64,000 bases of DNA from Planctomycetia bacterium (GTDB taxonomy: Bacteria > Planctomycetota > Phycisphaerae > UBA1845 > UTPLA1): NCBI GenBank assembly GCA_015075745.1, contig JABTTW010000001.1, forward strand, positions 1,116,001-1,180,000, written 5' to 3'. The notes below the pieces were generated by a model. It was given only the letters and a program-made list of their open reading frames with translations, did no database searches and was not told the origin of the DNA. The position numbers and the translations under genes are program-made. Every line of letters starts with the position of its first letter. Positions within the stretch are counted from its first letter, which is position 1. This document shows positions 52,752 to 62,351 of this stretch, in pieces.

Positions 52752-55115
52752 TTGCGGGGACGCCGCGCACAGTGCCGCTGTCCTCCCCTAGGATCGCCCT
52801 TGACCAGGCAGACCAAACCCTCACGCGGCTCGGCAACCGCAAGTCAGGCAGCCCGCTGCGAGCCGCCCCCTGCCCGCACCGACTTGAAGCTCCCCGTCCT
52901 CCCCGCGGACAAGCCCAGAGTCCGGCCCTCCAGGGCGGGAAAGTGGCGGGCCTACTCCCTCCTGTCGGTCCACGTATTCATAATCGCGCATTTCATCCAA
53001 TGGATGCTTGCCGGAGAAACCATCTCACCGGTCGAGCCCTCCGAATCCATGGAGACAATTACCAGCGGGCGAATCAACGCCGGCTTCATCTTTTTTGCCG
53101 TCGCGCTTTTGGTGACTCTCCTCCTCGGCCGCTGGGTCTGTGGCTGGGGCTGCCACTTGGTCGCCTACCAGGACCTGACCCTCTGGGTTCTCAAGAAGCT
53201 CAAGCTGCGCCCCAAGCCATTTGCGACGCGGCTTTTTTGGATCGTCCCCCTCATCGCCGCGCTGTACATGTTCGTCTGGCCGGAGATCGTACGACTCTAT
53301 CTGGGCGTGGAAAGATCACCGACAACCTGGCATGTGAGCACCACCGGCTTCTGGGACACCTTCCCGCAATACGGCATCGCCATCCTCACCGTCCTCTCCT
53401 GCGGCGTCGCCATCATTTATTTCCTCGGGCCCAAGGGTTTCTGCACCTTTGCCTGTCCTTACGGAGCCTTTTTCGGCCTTACCGACAAGCTGGCCGTCGG
53501 CCGCATCCGCGTAACCGATGCCTGCCGCGAGTGCGGCCACTGTACCTCGGTTTGCACCTCCAACGTCCGTGTCGCCGAGGAAGTAAAGCTCTACAAGATG
53601 GTCGTCGATCCCGGCTGCATGAAGTGCATGGACTGCGTGACCGTCTGCCCCAACGACGCCCTCTACTTCGGCTTCGGCCCACCCTCGCTGGGACGCCAAC
53701 CAATCGCCCCGCCTGCCAAACGACGATTCGATCTCTCCCTCGCTGAAGAGATTCTCGCCCTCATCGTCTTCGCCGGTGTGTTCCTCGCCTTTCGCGGTCT
53801 TTATGGAAAAGTCCCGTTTCTCATGTCGCTCGGCATCGCCGGCGTCGGCGCGTTTCTCATCATGAAGGCCGTGCGAATCGCTTACGTCCCCGATGTCCTC
53901 ATCCAGCGGACGCGCCTGAAGATCGGCGGCAGGCTGCAACCGCTCGGAACCGCCTTTCTCCTCGGCGTCTTTGCGATCTTGGCGTTCACGGTCCATTCCG
54001 GCATCTGGAGATTCCACGATTGGCAGGGACATCGCGCCTTCTTGCACTCCCCGCCCGAGACCTTTCGCTGGCAATACGACCCCGCCGGCCCTCCCGGTTC
54101 GAGAGACCCCCACAAGGCAAACGTCGACACGGCGATTCGCCATCTCGAGTTTTGCAATCGCTGGGGGCTCTACCCAACACCGGAGAACGATCTCCAGCGG
54201 GCCTGGCTTTACGTCTGCGCCAATCGCCTCAATAAATCCGCGGAGTGCGTGCGCGCTGCCCTGGATCGAAATCCAGATGACTTCTCGACCTGGATGAACC
54301 TCGCCAAAGTACTTACCGCGGCCGGAGAATTGGCCGATGCCCGAGCCGCCTATGAGGGCGCCCTGAAGCTGGAAACCACGCAGCGCGAAAAATGGGGACG
54401 AAAGATCGCAGATCGTCCCATGGACGGCTCGGCCCACCTATGGACTGAATGGGGCATGTTTCTCGTCCACATGGGAGAGCCCGATGCCGGCATTGCGGCA
54501 CTCGAATTCGCCTGCAATTACGACGCCCGATTCGCCGACGGTCCACTCGCCCTGGGTGACTGCCAACTCCGAATGGACAACCCCGACGCGGCCCGTAGAG
54601 CCTTCATCGCCGCCGTACTAATCGCTCCGCAGCGCCCGGAGGCCAACGAGGCCCTGCGCATTATCAACAAGTCGCAGCAGCATTACGACCGCGCCGTCAC
54701 CGAGTATCGGGCAGCAATCAAAGATCGGCCCGAAATCTTTTCGCTCCGCAACAACCTCGCTTTCGCGCTCTCTGAGTTGATGCGTTATCAGGAAGCCGCC
54801 GCCGAATACCGCGAAGCCCTTCGACTGCTGCCCGGCGCCTGGGCCACCCGTGCCGACTACGGCGCACTCTTACTCATTCTGGGCGATGCCGCCGGTGCGA
54901 TTGAGCAGTATCAGCAAATCGTAAGCGCCGAGCCGCAAAACGCCGAGGCACTCCTGCGACTGGGATACCTCTTCATTCAGACCGGCGACTACAACGCCGC
55001 CCGACCCCCCGTCGAAGCCGCTCTCCAATTCGGCGACGAAGCCCAACAGGCGACGGCTCGAATGCTCAGCGACGAGCTAACTCGCCGTACAGCGCCTCAA
55101 GCCGCTCGACCATGA
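52752..55115 (+). CDS. Second membrane polyferredoxin-TPR fusion, paralogue of 4743-6539
   Basis: The 787-residue frame starts at TTG 52752; TTG 52800 is the alternative, so the N-terminal tail is uncertain. The layout equals the paralogue: four helices, CGWGCHL (from residue 130), CTFACPYGAFFG (231), CRECGHCTSVC (258), a complete CMKCMDCVTVCPNDA (289), more helices and a longer TPR tail of about 300 residues. All ferredoxin cysteines are present, unlike the copy at 4743. It is probably a quinol-to-periplasm electron carrier with protein-docking TPRs. It diverges from the GH123-like gene. Its 3' end overlaps the convergent glycosyltransferase gene by 50 bp. Confidence 0.82.
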   Translation: MRGRRAQCRCPPLGSPLTRQTKPSRGSATASQAARCEPPPARTDLKLPVLPADKPRVRPSRAGKWRAYSLLSVHVFIIAHFIQWMLAGETISPVEPSESMETITSGRINAGFIFFAVALLVTLLLGRWVCGWGCHLVAYQDLTLWVLKKLKLRPKPFATRLFWIVPLIAALYMFVWPEIVRLYLGVERSPTTWHVSTTGFWDTFPQYGIAILTVLSCGVAIIYFLGPKGFCTFACPYGAFFGLTDKLAVGRIRVTDACRECGHCTSVCTSNVRVAEEVKLYKMVVDPGCMKCMDCVTVCPNDALYFGFGPPSLGRQPIAPPAKRRFDLSLAEEILALIVFAGVFLAFRGLYGKVPFLMSLGIAGVGAFLIMKAVRIAYVPDVLIQRTRLKIGGRLQPLGTAFLLGVFAILAFTVHSGIWRFHDWQGHRAFLHSPPETFRWQYDPAGPPGSRDPHKANVDTAIRHLEFCNRWGLYPTPENDLQRAWLYVCANRLNKSAECVRAALDRNPDDFSTWMNLAKVLTAAGELADARAAYEGALKLETTQREKWGRKIADRPMDGSAHLWTEWGMFLVHMGEPDAGIAALEFACNYDARFADGPLALGDCQLRMDNPDAARRAFIAAVLIAPQRPEANEALRIINKSQQHYDRAVTEYRAAIKDRPEIFSLRNNLAFALSELMRYQEAAAEYREALRLLPGAWATRADYGALLLILGDAAGAIEQYQQIVSAEPQNAEALLRLGYLFIQTGDYNAARPPVEAALQFGDEAQQATARMLSDELTRRTAPQAARP

Positions 55116-56220
55116 CTCGATGATCGAACTCCGTAAGACACCGAGCCCGGCCGGTGACGCCGTACCGATTTCGCAGCGCGTCATCTGCCGATAGCTTCTC
55201 GATCGCGTCGGCGAATCCCTCCAAATCTCCGAGCCGAACCAGTTCGCCCGTCTCCCCGGGAATCACGACTTCCGGCCCGCCGTCGATGTCGAAACTGATC
55301 GCCGGCTTCCCCATGAGCATCGCCTGCACCACCGCCCTCGGAAGCCCCTCCCACTGAGACGTATGAGCCAGCAGGTCGATCGAAGAGAGTACGCGGGGCA
55401 TCTCGCTCGGCGGCAGTAGCCCGGTGATGATCACCCGATCGCGCAGGCCGCGCCGGCTCAACTCCACCTCATACATATCGCGCTGGGCCCCATCGCCGAC
55501 CCAGACGAATTTCAATGGCAAAGCCCGTTGCGCCGCCAGCGACATGATCGGGATTAGCTGCTCGTAGCCCTTATTAACAAAGAGCCTCGCCACCGTCCCC
55601 ACCAGCACGTCCGAATCAGACACCCCCCACTGGCGACGAAGCTCCCGGCCGTCATGTTTCACGGGGTCGAAGTCCGCCGTCACCATGCCGCTGCGAATGG
55701 TTCGAAACTGCTCGGGACGGCCCACGCCTGCCGCAAGCGCCTGCCGGGTCATCGCATCCGCGACGCTGACAATCCCGTGACACCGCTTGGCGCAGTGACG
55801 CTCGGCGGCGGCGTACATCGCGCTCGTCAATTCGCCCTGCGTCCGATTGAAGCTCATCCCGTGAATCGTGTGCACGATCAGCGGCACGCCGGCCAGATCG
55901 GCGGCGATGCGCCCCAGTACTCCCGCCTTGCTCGAGTGCGTGTGCACCACGTCCGGCCGCAGCAATTCAAACGTGCGGCGAAGCGACCGAAGCGCCGCGA
56001 AATCCCTCAGGGGGCTCACCTGCCTCACAAGGTCCGGCAACTCTTCAAATTGATAAGGCCCCGTCCGGGCGCGCCCCGTGAGTGACCCCTCCGGCCCCTC
56101 CGTCGGTCCGCTGATCAGATGCACTTCGTGACCGCGCGCACTCAAACCCTCGCAGGTCAGCAGCGTGTTTTCCTGCGCCCCGCCGATGATCAAGCGCGTG
56201 ATGACGTGAACAATCCGCAT
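55066..56220 (-). CDS. Glycosyltransferase family 4 protein
   Basis: The 384-residue cytosolic enzyme has two Rossmann folds. The N-domain begins MRIVHVITRLIIGGAQENTL, with a Gly-rich loop for the acceptor, and VVHTHSSKAGVLGRIAADL. The C-domain has VGTVARLFVNKGYEQLIPIM and the donor-binding LLAHTSQWEGLPRAVVQAML. The usual E(x7)E is represented by E and Q here. It transfers sugar from an NDP-sugar, probably in lipopolysaccharide or exopolysaccharide synthesis. It follows truA by 33 bp on the same strand. Its last 50 bases overlap the polyferredoxin-TPR gene on the other strand. Confidence 0.9.
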   Translation of the reverse strand: MRIVHVITRLIIGGAQENTLLTCEGLSARGHEVHLISGPTEGPEGSLTGRARTGPYQFEELPDLVRQVSPLRDFAALRSLRRTFELLRPDVVHTHSSKAGVLGRIAADLAGVPLIVHTIHGMSFNRTQGELTSAMYAAAERHCAKRCHGIVSVADAMTRQALAAGVGRPEQFRTIRSGMVTADFDPVKHDGRELRRQWGVSDSDVLVGTVARLFVNKGYEQLIPIMSLAAQRALPLKFVWVGDGAQRDMYEVELSRRGLRDRVIITGLLPPSEMPRVLSSIDLLAHTSQWEGLPRAVVQAMLMGKPAISFDIDGGPEVVIPGETGELVRLGDLEGFADAIEKLSADDALRNRYGVTGRARCLTEFDHRVMVERLEALYGELARR

Positions 56221-56253
56221 GGTGCCGCCGAAAGAGCCGGATGGCCGACCTCT

Positions 56254-57153
56254 CTACGCCGAGGGTTCCTCCAACTGGTCTACGCCCTGAGGCATCGGAG
56301 CGGTCGATCGCGGATGGTGATCCACGTGCTCACGCGGGCCGCCCCGGGGAGGCTCCGCGGCCTCGGCACGCTGGATCATCTCCGCACTCGGCGCCGGCAG
56401 ATTCGGCAGGTCGTACTTCACCCACTGAAGACAAAGCCCGCGAGGCGCCGCCGTCGGGCCCGCACGACTTCGATCCTTCGCTTCGAGTATCTCCCGCGCG
56501 GACTGAACCGACCAGCGACCGCGCCCGATCTCAACGAGCGTCCCCATCATGTTACGAACCTGCTTGTAGAGAAACCCCTCGCCCTCAATGTCCATGCGGA
56601 TTTCCTGATCGACCCGATAGAGTTCGATGCGTCGAATTGTCCGAACATTCGACTGACGTGGGTTTCCCGCCGAGGCGAATGACGTGAAGTCGTGCCGCCC
56701 CACCCAGTTCGAGGCCGCCTCCTGCATCCGTTGAAGGTCCAGCGGTTGCCAAAAGTGATAAACGAATCGCTGTGACAAATGCTCGCAGGGCCGCGCGGCG
56801 ACGTTATGAATCCGATACCGATACAGCTTCGTAATCGCCGAGCGTGTTGCGTGAAACGTCAGCGGCACTTCTGCCAGGTGCAGCAGGGTCATGTCCTTCG
56901 GCAACCGCGAGCCGAGACTCCGCGAAATCGAATCCGCGTTTGTCCGACTGGTCGTAAAACAGTTAGCCACGTACCCCGATGCATGAACCCCCGAGTCGGT
57001 CCGGCTGCAGCCGATCAGCGCGACCTGGTGACGAAGGCACCGCCGCAGCGCTTGCTCCATCGTACCCTGCGCCGTCCGCAGATTGGGCTGGTTCTGCCAA
57101 CCGTGAAAGTCCGCCCCGTCATAGGCGAGGATCATCATGAGATTCCGCATCAT
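56254..57153 (-). CDS. truA: tRNA pseudouridine synthase A
   Basis: The 299-residue enzyme makes pseudouridine at tRNA positions 38-40. Motifs are LAYDGADFHGWQNQPN, the catalytic Asp in GCSRTDSGVHASGYV, LHLAEVPLTFHATRSAITKL, and the C-terminal GEGFLYKQVRNMMGTLVEIG. It has a non-family tail after residue about 245. The start is one of several close ATG codons (57153, 57150, 57138). It heads a pair with the GT4 gene. Confidence 0.95.
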   Translation of the reverse strand: MMRNLMMILAYDGADFHGWQNQPNLRTAQGTMEQALRRCLRHQVALIGCSRTDSGVHASGYVANCFTTSRTNADSISRSLGSRLPKDMTLLHLAEVPLTFHATRSAITKLYRYRIHNVAARPCEHLSQRFVYHFWQPLDLQRMQEAASNWVGRHDFTSFASAGNPRQSNVRTIRRIELYRVDQEIRMDIEGEGFLYKQVRNMMGTLVEIGRGRWSVQSAREILEAKDRSRAGPTAAPRGLCLQWVKYDLPNLPAPSAEMIQRAEAAEPPRGGPREHVDHHPRSTAPMPQGVDQLEEPSA

Positions 57154-57327
57154 CGCGGAGCTATGTTAGAAGCGACTCGCGCCGAGCACAAAGTTTTACC
57201 AGGACTCGCCGCGCAGGACCTCGGTAACTTGAACAGGTGTTCCTGTCGGGCACACATGTCTCCGGCCTTGCCGAAAAATGCCTGCGGCAATTTGCGAGGA
57301 AGTGTAGGCGGTGCGGGATAGCGCGGT

Positions 57328-58515
57328 TCAGGCCCCTGCCTTGGGGGATGCCGGTGGCGCAGCGTCGGGCTCGACCGTGACATCTTTCTGCACGCCGACA
57401 AACGACCGGTTCGTCTTCTCTCGGCGCTTTGTGCGGCTGTGGCGCTTGGACGCCTCTATGACTGGCAGATTCTCGGCGTCCAGCTCCCAGAAGACGTTCG
57501 AGCGGCCGCGACCCAGAAGCTTCGCGGCATACAGGGACGTGTCCGCCTGCCGCAGCACTGCGTCGGCGTCCATCGTCGAAGCCTCTCCGCCGAATGCCGT
57601 GCAGCCCACGCCCAAAGTAAAATGCTTGGGCTGCGTCGTCGCATCAAACGCGATCGCCGCGAACGTCCGGCGCAGCCGGTCCGCTGTCTGTTTGATCGCG
57701 TCGCGCGTCGTGTGCATCATGACCAGCGCCATCTCGTCGCCGCCCAGTCGGCCGGCGAGACAGTTCTGCCCGGTAAGCCGGCGCATCAGCCGACTCAACG
57801 TGAGGATCAGCTCGTCTCCCAGATCGTATCCGTGTCGGTCATTCACAACCATCAGATGATCGATATCCGCGATGATCATGCCGCCCACCGACCCGTCGCG
57901 GCGTGAGGACATCAGCGCCTCCGTGACGTGAATGATCAGTTGCCGGCGATTCGACAAACCCGTGAACGGATCCTGCAACGCCAGCTTTCGGTATGCCTCG
58001 CGTGTCTGCTGCTCGCGAAGCGCCACCCTCAGTCGCCCCAGGAGGTCAACGCTGCTGATCGGCTTGAAGATGATATCGTGCGCGCCGACCTCGAAGCCTT
58101 CACTCAACAACGGGTCGCTGCGATCCAGGCCCGTCACAAAAAAGACTGGTATGTCCGCCGTCCCCAGGTTCGCCTTCAGCTCCCGACAAACGTCAAAGCC
58201 GCTCCGCGGGCCGGACAACTTGATGTCCAGGAGTACCACGTTGGGACGATACTTCTCGCAAATGGCCAGCGCGGATTCGCAGTCGCTTGCCAGCGTGGAA
58301 CGAAAGCCGTGATTGCGCGTGATCGTCGCAAGAAGACCTACCATGTCCGGATCGTCGTCAACGATCAGAATCAACGGTCGATCATCGCGACGTCCATCGA
58401 CCTGGTCGCCTGCCACGCTGGAACCCCCGAATTTCTGCCGCCGCTCGGACGGCGGATTTGACCCGGACAATCTATCGGCCGACTGATCGGGGGCCCGAAG
58501 CTTCAACCGGCACAA
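57328..58515 (-). CDS. Response regulator with GGDEF domain (degenerate GGDEM)
   Basis: The 395-residue protein has a receiver domain (about 45-165): acidic pair in ILIVDDDPDMVG, phosphoacceptor Asp in PNVVLLDIKLSGPRSG, and Lys in DIIFKPISSVDL. It is followed by a GGDEF domain (about 190-345) with DPFTGLSNRRQLIIHV, IIADIDHLMVVNDRHGYDLG and the active-site motif RLGGDEMALVM. The final Phe of GGDEF is Met, but the catalytic acidic pair is kept, so cyclic-di-GMP synthesis is still possible. No inhibitory RxxD site is seen. The N-terminal 40 residues and C-terminal 60 are disordered. It is transcribed alone. Confidence 0.88.
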   Translation of the reverse strand: MCRLKLRAPDQSADRLSGSNPPSERRQKFGGSSVAGDQVDGRRDDRPLILIVDDDPDMVGLLATITRNHGFRSTLASDCESALAICEKYRPNVVLLDIKLSGPRSGFDVCRELKANLGTADIPVFFVTGLDRSDPLLSEGFEVGAHDIIFKPISSVDLLGRLRVALREQQTREAYRKLALQDPFTGLSNRRQLIIHVTEALMSSRRDGSVGGMIIADIDHLMVVNDRHGYDLGDELILTLSRLMRRLTGQNCLAGRLGGDEMALVMMHTTRDAIKQTADRLRRTFAAIAFDATTQPKHFTLGVGCTAFGGEASTMDADAVLRQADTSLYAAKLLGRGRSNVFWELDAENLPVIEASKRHSRTKRREKTNRSFVGVQKDVTVEPDAAPPASPKAGA

Positions 58516-58684
58516 CCTATTTGCGCAGGATTCCCACCGAAATACTACGAGGAAAACGACAAGTATCGGGAATTTATCGGGCGACGAAGATGCGAGATCG
58601 AACGAGGTGAAACGTCTCGAAGTTCAACGCGGTTTTCGGACCCGGACGAGTCAAGGAACGTTCGATGAGAGGCGAACCATCGGT

Positions 58685-59305
58685 CTATGGCTGAATGTTG
58701 ACCGACGCGGGCGTGGCCCGACTCTTAAGCACGGCCAGAATCTCCCGTTCCAGACCCCGATCGCGCGGCATTTCCGTCCAGGCCTCGTCCTGACGTGCCG
58801 ACACCCCGGCCTCGCGGTCGATCGGCGTCTCCGTCGGGTAATCCTGAAACCGCGACTGATCGCGGAACACCCGATGGTCGGCCGTGTCCAATCGCTCCAC
58901 CTTCACAATACATCGCGCAACGCTCCCGGCTGCCGATTCTTCAACAACCAGCGTCGCCTGCCGGCGCATGCGATTGCGATAACCCAGCGCCGCGTCGCGA
59001 ATGCGACCCGTCCCGCCCTTCTGCTCGTATTCCGACATGACGCTCTGCACCGAACCGCTTTCGGGAGCCACCGACTCCAGCCGAAACCATTGACGCATCG
59101 CATAAACGCCCGCGTCAAATGCCTCAGCCCTGGAAACCTTCGGCAGCGTCACCCGTGACCAGCTTTCCCCGCGCTCACCACCGATGCCCCCGGCCTCCAA
59201 CTCCGAACACCCGCCGGCTGCCCAAACGATCTGCGCCACGGCGGCCAGCGCAATAAGCCGATCGCGGCGAACGCCGAGGCTTCGGCAAATTCGGCGGAAA
59301 ACCAT
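58685..59305 (-). CDS. Hypothetical lipoprotein
   Basis: The 206-residue protein has a signal ending AAGGC (Cys about 33), a lipoprotein-type lipobox, and Shine-Dalgarno GAAGGAG. The body contains a mixed alpha/beta segment (AFDAGVYAMRQWFRLESVAP and RDAALGYRNRMRRQATLVVE). It is not recognised as a known family. It probably faces the periplasm. No partner is obvious; lpxK is divergent and 130 bp away. Confidence 0.7.
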   Translation of the reverse strand: MVFRRICRSLGVRRDRLIALAAVAQIVWAAGGCSELEAGGIGGERGESWSRVTLPKVSRAEAFDAGVYAMRQWFRLESVAPESGSVQSVMSEYEQKGGTGRIRDAALGYRNRMRRQATLVVEESAAGSVARCIVKVERLDTADHRVFRDQSRFQDYPTETPIDREAGVSARQDEAWTEMPRDRGLEREILAVLKSRATPASVNIQP

Positions 59306-59435
59306 ATCGAGAACTCCTTCCGGAAAGCGGCAGAGAACTGAAATCTCCCTCCCGTTGCCGCGAAAGCCTAGCGCGCGGTACCGAGCCCGTCAACGCGCCC
59401 GGCCCGTCCGAATCTGCTAGACTCCCGGTCTGACC

Positions 59436-60539
59436 ATGAACTTGACCGGCAGCTATCTCAACCTCATCGCCGAACGACGACGCGGCCTCTTTTTCGACCT
59501 GATTCGAGCCGCCCTCGCCGTCCTATCCGTCCCCTACGCCTCGATCATCATCCTCCGAAATGCCTATTACGACCTGTCCAAAAAGTCCCTGGCCCGCGCC
59601 GCCTGCCCGGTTATTTCCATCGGAAACATCACTACCGGAGGAACCGGCAAGACCCCCATGACCGTCTTGATCGCCGCCCGACTCTTCGCCCGAAACCGAA
59701 AAGTCGCCATCCTCCTGCGCGGCTACAAGGCATCCCGCGCCGACGATTCCAATTCAAAAAAATCGTCCGAACGCACCAAGTGGGCCTCCCACAGCGATGA
59801 GGCCCTGCTGCTCAAGCGAAGGTGCCCGCAGGCCGTTGTCCTGGCCAATCCCGATCGAACCGAGGCCGCCCACCGCGCCGTCACCGAGGGCGCCGATGTC
59901 ATCGTCCTCGACGACGGCTTCCAACATCGTAAGCTCGCCCGTGACCTCGACATTGTCCTCATCGACGCCACCACGCCCTTTGGGCACGGCTACGTCCTTC
60001 CGCGCGGCCTCCTCCGGGAACCCGCCTCGTCACTGCGACGCGCCGACCTTATCATCCTCACACGAAGCAACGAAATCGATCAGGCAACGAGGAACGTCCT
60101 GCTGGGAACCCTGCGCCGCGTCTCCGGCGGAAAGCCCATCGTCGAAGCCTCGCACCAATCCGCGGGCCTCATGGACATCAAGGGACGCCCAGCCGGCATC
60201 GACGACTGCTCTGGCGTGCAGGCCGTCATCTTCGCCGGAATTGGCAACTTCGACAGTTTCCGCCGCTCCGTCGAAAAATCAGGCGTACGCGTCCTCGCCG
60301 CCTATCAATACCCTGATCATCACGCCTATTCCGATGTCGAGATCCAGGGCCTGCAGGACGTCGCCGCGCAGTTGGAGGCTAACGCCGTCATCACCACCGA
60401 AAAGGACGCCGTCAAACTCGTCGGTCGCTGGAACGAAACCGCCGGCCGGCTCTTGGTGGTGCAATTGGAAATCAGCATTGACGCGCAGGGCGAACAGATC
60501 ATCGACGACCTGCTCACCAAAACGCTAAGCAAGAAATGA
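59436..60539 (+). CDS. lpxK: Tetraacyldisaccharide 4'-kinase
   Basis: The 367-residue enzyme phosphorylates the lipid A precursor disaccharide-1-phosphate at the inner membrane. An N-terminal membrane-binding helix precedes the P-loop GNITTGGTGKTPMT at about residue 68. The Walker-B-like region DVIVLDDGFQHRKLARDLDI and the end motif ITTEKDAVKLVGRW are typical. Its presence indicates that the organism makes lipid A. It is divergent from the lipoprotein gene, and its stop lies 36 bp from the convergent protein at 60575. Confidence 0.96.
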   Translation: MNLTGSYLNLIAERRRGLFFDLIRAALAVLSVPYASIIILRNAYYDLSKKSLARAACPVISIGNITTGGTGKTPMTVLIAARLFARNRKVAILLRGYKASRADDSNSKKSSERTKWASHSDEALLLKRRCPQAVVLANPDRTEAAHRAVTEGADVIVLDDGFQHRKLARDLDIVLIDATTPFGHGYVLPRGLLREPASSLRRADLIILTRSNEIDQATRNVLLGTLRRVSGGKPIVEASHQSAGLMDIKGRPAGIDDCSGVQAVIFAGIGNFDSFRRSVEKSGVRVLAAYQYPDHHAYSDVEIQGLQDVAAQLEANAVITTEKDAVKLVGRWNETAGRLLVVQLEISIDAQGEQIIDDLLTKTLSKK

Positions 60540-60574
60540 TACGTGGTGAGACATCCGAGCGAGCACGGGGCCTA

Positions 60575-61753
60575 TTACCGCTGCCCCGACGTCGCGGACG
60601 ACCCCGACGCCGCGATGGGCGAACCGAACTGCTCGCGCTGCCTCGTGGTCAGCACTTCCATCGTCAGTCGCTTTTTCATGCGCTCGAAAATGTCGTTGAT
60701 CGGCCGCAGCAGCCGATCAAGATCGGCCTGATAACTACCTTGGGCCGTCGGGTTGGACGACGAGGCAAGTTGCTTCTGCGTCTTTTCGATCTCCGCCTTC
60801 CGACCATTCCGATAGTTGATGGCTTCCGTCTTGGAATTCTTGAGAATCCCCGCCGCCTGATTGATCTGTGACTCATCGCACCGGTAAGTCTGGCAAAACT
60901 GACGCACGTATTTGTCCCACTCCGTCTCGTCGGTGGAGAAACGCTTTTCGTCCATCTGCTGCTTGAGCTGAGCCTGGGCAACCAGCGAATCGCGGTTCGC
61001 ATCGCGCGACGCATATTGCGCCATGACCGGCGCGTGTACCGGGTCATTCTGAAGCCCCCAGTCCGTCGGCGTCCATTGACCCGATTGCCACTTCTGAACC
61101 AGCTTCGTCACGTCGTTATGTCGCCGATTGAACGCCGCGAGGTCCGCCTGCATCTGCTTCCGCTGATCGTCGCTCATCGTCCGGTCAAGCTGCTGCGTGA
61201 CCCGCTGAATCGCCTGACTGCTCTCGTCAATCAGCGGGCGAAGACGCGTCACCCATTGCTGAACCTGCTCCGGCGTAAAGGGCTGGTTACTCGCCCGCGC
61301 GCGTGTGATATCTACCATGACCGGAAGCACGTCCTTGAAGTGCTTCAGCGTCATCATCATCGCCTCGCGCTGAACCGTCGTATCAAGCTGGCTCCGCTGA
61401 TCGTGGCTCAGGCTCCATCGCGACTGCACCGCGTTCAAGAATGCGTCCTGTCGCGCCACCGGGTCCCACGGCGGAATCCGCCCCACGTCTCGCATCACCG
61501 TTCGCGCAAACTGGTCCTCCGGCGAGTTCCAGCCCTGCTGCCGAAAAATGTTGTCCGCCGCGTCCTCTAAGAGCGGAATCTGGTTTTCCCACGGGCCGAT
61601 CTGCTTGGCGACTTCCATCGCCTCCTCGACCTGCTTGGCCTGGTCGTCCGGAAGCTTCACCGCCTGGGCCGCCGCGACCGAAGAAAACGCCGCGACCGCC
61701 GACAGAGCGGCAACCGAGAACGTTCTCCGCTGTGTCTGCTTAAGAGAAATCAT
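60575..61753 (-). CDS. Secreted helical protein of unknown function
   Basis: The ATG at 61753 (CAGAGGACATC ahead) gives 392 residues with a Sec signal (SVAALSAVAAFSSVAAAQ). The rest is Gln/Arg-rich and helical, with long amphipathic helices (QQMDEKRFSTDETEWDKYVR, IEKTQKQLASSSNPTAQG). No catalytic motif or family is recognised. It overlaps the end of the PH-domain gene by 14 bp and ends the ftcD-hpt-PH operon, so it is probably co-expressed with them. Confidence 0.7.
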   Translation of the reverse strand: MISLKQTQRRTFSVAALSAVAAFSSVAAAQAVKLPDDQAKQVEEAMEVAKQIGPWENQIPLLEDAADNIFRQQGWNSPEDQFARTVMRDVGRIPPWDPVARQDAFLNAVQSRWSLSHDQRSQLDTTVQREAMMMTLKHFKDVLPVMVDITRARASNQPFTPEQVQQWVTRLRPLIDESSQAIQRVTQQLDRTMSDDQRKQMQADLAAFNRRHNDVTKLVQKWQSGQWTPTDWGLQNDPVHAPVMAQYASRDANRDSLVAQAQLKQQMDEKRFSTDETEWDKYVRQFCQTYRCDESQINQAAGILKNSKTEAINYRNGRKAEIEKTQKQLASSSNPTAQGSYQADLDRLLRPINDIFERMKKRLTMEVLTTRQREQFGSPIAASGSSATSGQR

Positions 61754-62351
61754 GATGTCCTCTGTTTCGGGATCGAATGACTGCCTCGCGAAGTTGTTCG
61801 TGTACCTCCAGCGGTCGGGCAACGATCCGCCACGACGCCGTGCCGGTCGAACCGCCGGAGCCCGCCGCGGTCTGAAAGGAGATCGTCCCTGTGCGCGTGA
61901 CGCGCTCGAGGATACTGAGAGTCAGATACGTATTCTGAATCCGATCCAGCGAACATTCGAACATTTCCACGTTGAACACGCCGCGAATGCGCATCACCCG
62001 CCGATTCGTCAGTACATAGAGCCGCGAAACCCATTCCAGCATTCCCCAGCCGATGCGCGCCGCCGCCAGCGAAAATCCGAAGTAATAAAGGTACCAACGA
62101 GAAGCATGCGGCACCCATTCGGTCATCGAAAAATAAGATAGCGCGATACCCACCGCGACCCATCGAATCGAAACCAGCACCACGAACCACGGTGACGGCT
62201 TCAGCGCAAAATGCACCACCTCGCCACCGTCCAGCAGGTGCGCAGGTACCACCTGACCCAGTTCCAGTCCCACCACCGGGCCAGCGCGACCCTCCGCGTG
62301 GGCCACGACGCCCTGTGGACGCTTTACCGGCGGCTCCACGATTGCCGTCAC
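61740..62351 (-). CDS. Membrane protein with bacterial PH (bPH2/DUF304) domain
   Basis: The 203-residue protein has two central helices (about 60-110, FVVLVSIRWVAVGIALSYF and YLYYFGFSLAAARIGW) and a bPH2-type domain: YVLTNRRVMRIRGVFNVEMF and LDRIQNTYLTLSILERVTRT. PH-like membrane proteins of this type are widespread and of uncertain function. Its ATG overlaps the hpt stop codon by four bases, so it belongs to the same operon. Confidence 0.82.
   Translation of the reverse strand: MTAIVEPPVKRPQGVVAHAEGRAGPVVGLELGQVVPAHLLDGGEVVHFALKPSPWFVVLVSIRWVAVGIALSYFSMTEWVPHASRWYLYYFGFSLAAARIGWGMLEWVSRLYVLTNRRVMRIRGVFNVEMFECSLDRIQNTYLTLSILERVTRTGTISFQTAAGSGGSTGTASWRIVARPLEVHEQLREAVIRSRNRGHHDFS

Noticed and set aside
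53316..54437. 373-codon minus-strand frame
   Set aside because: Antisense shadow of the second polyferredoxin-TPR gene, which has clear motifs.
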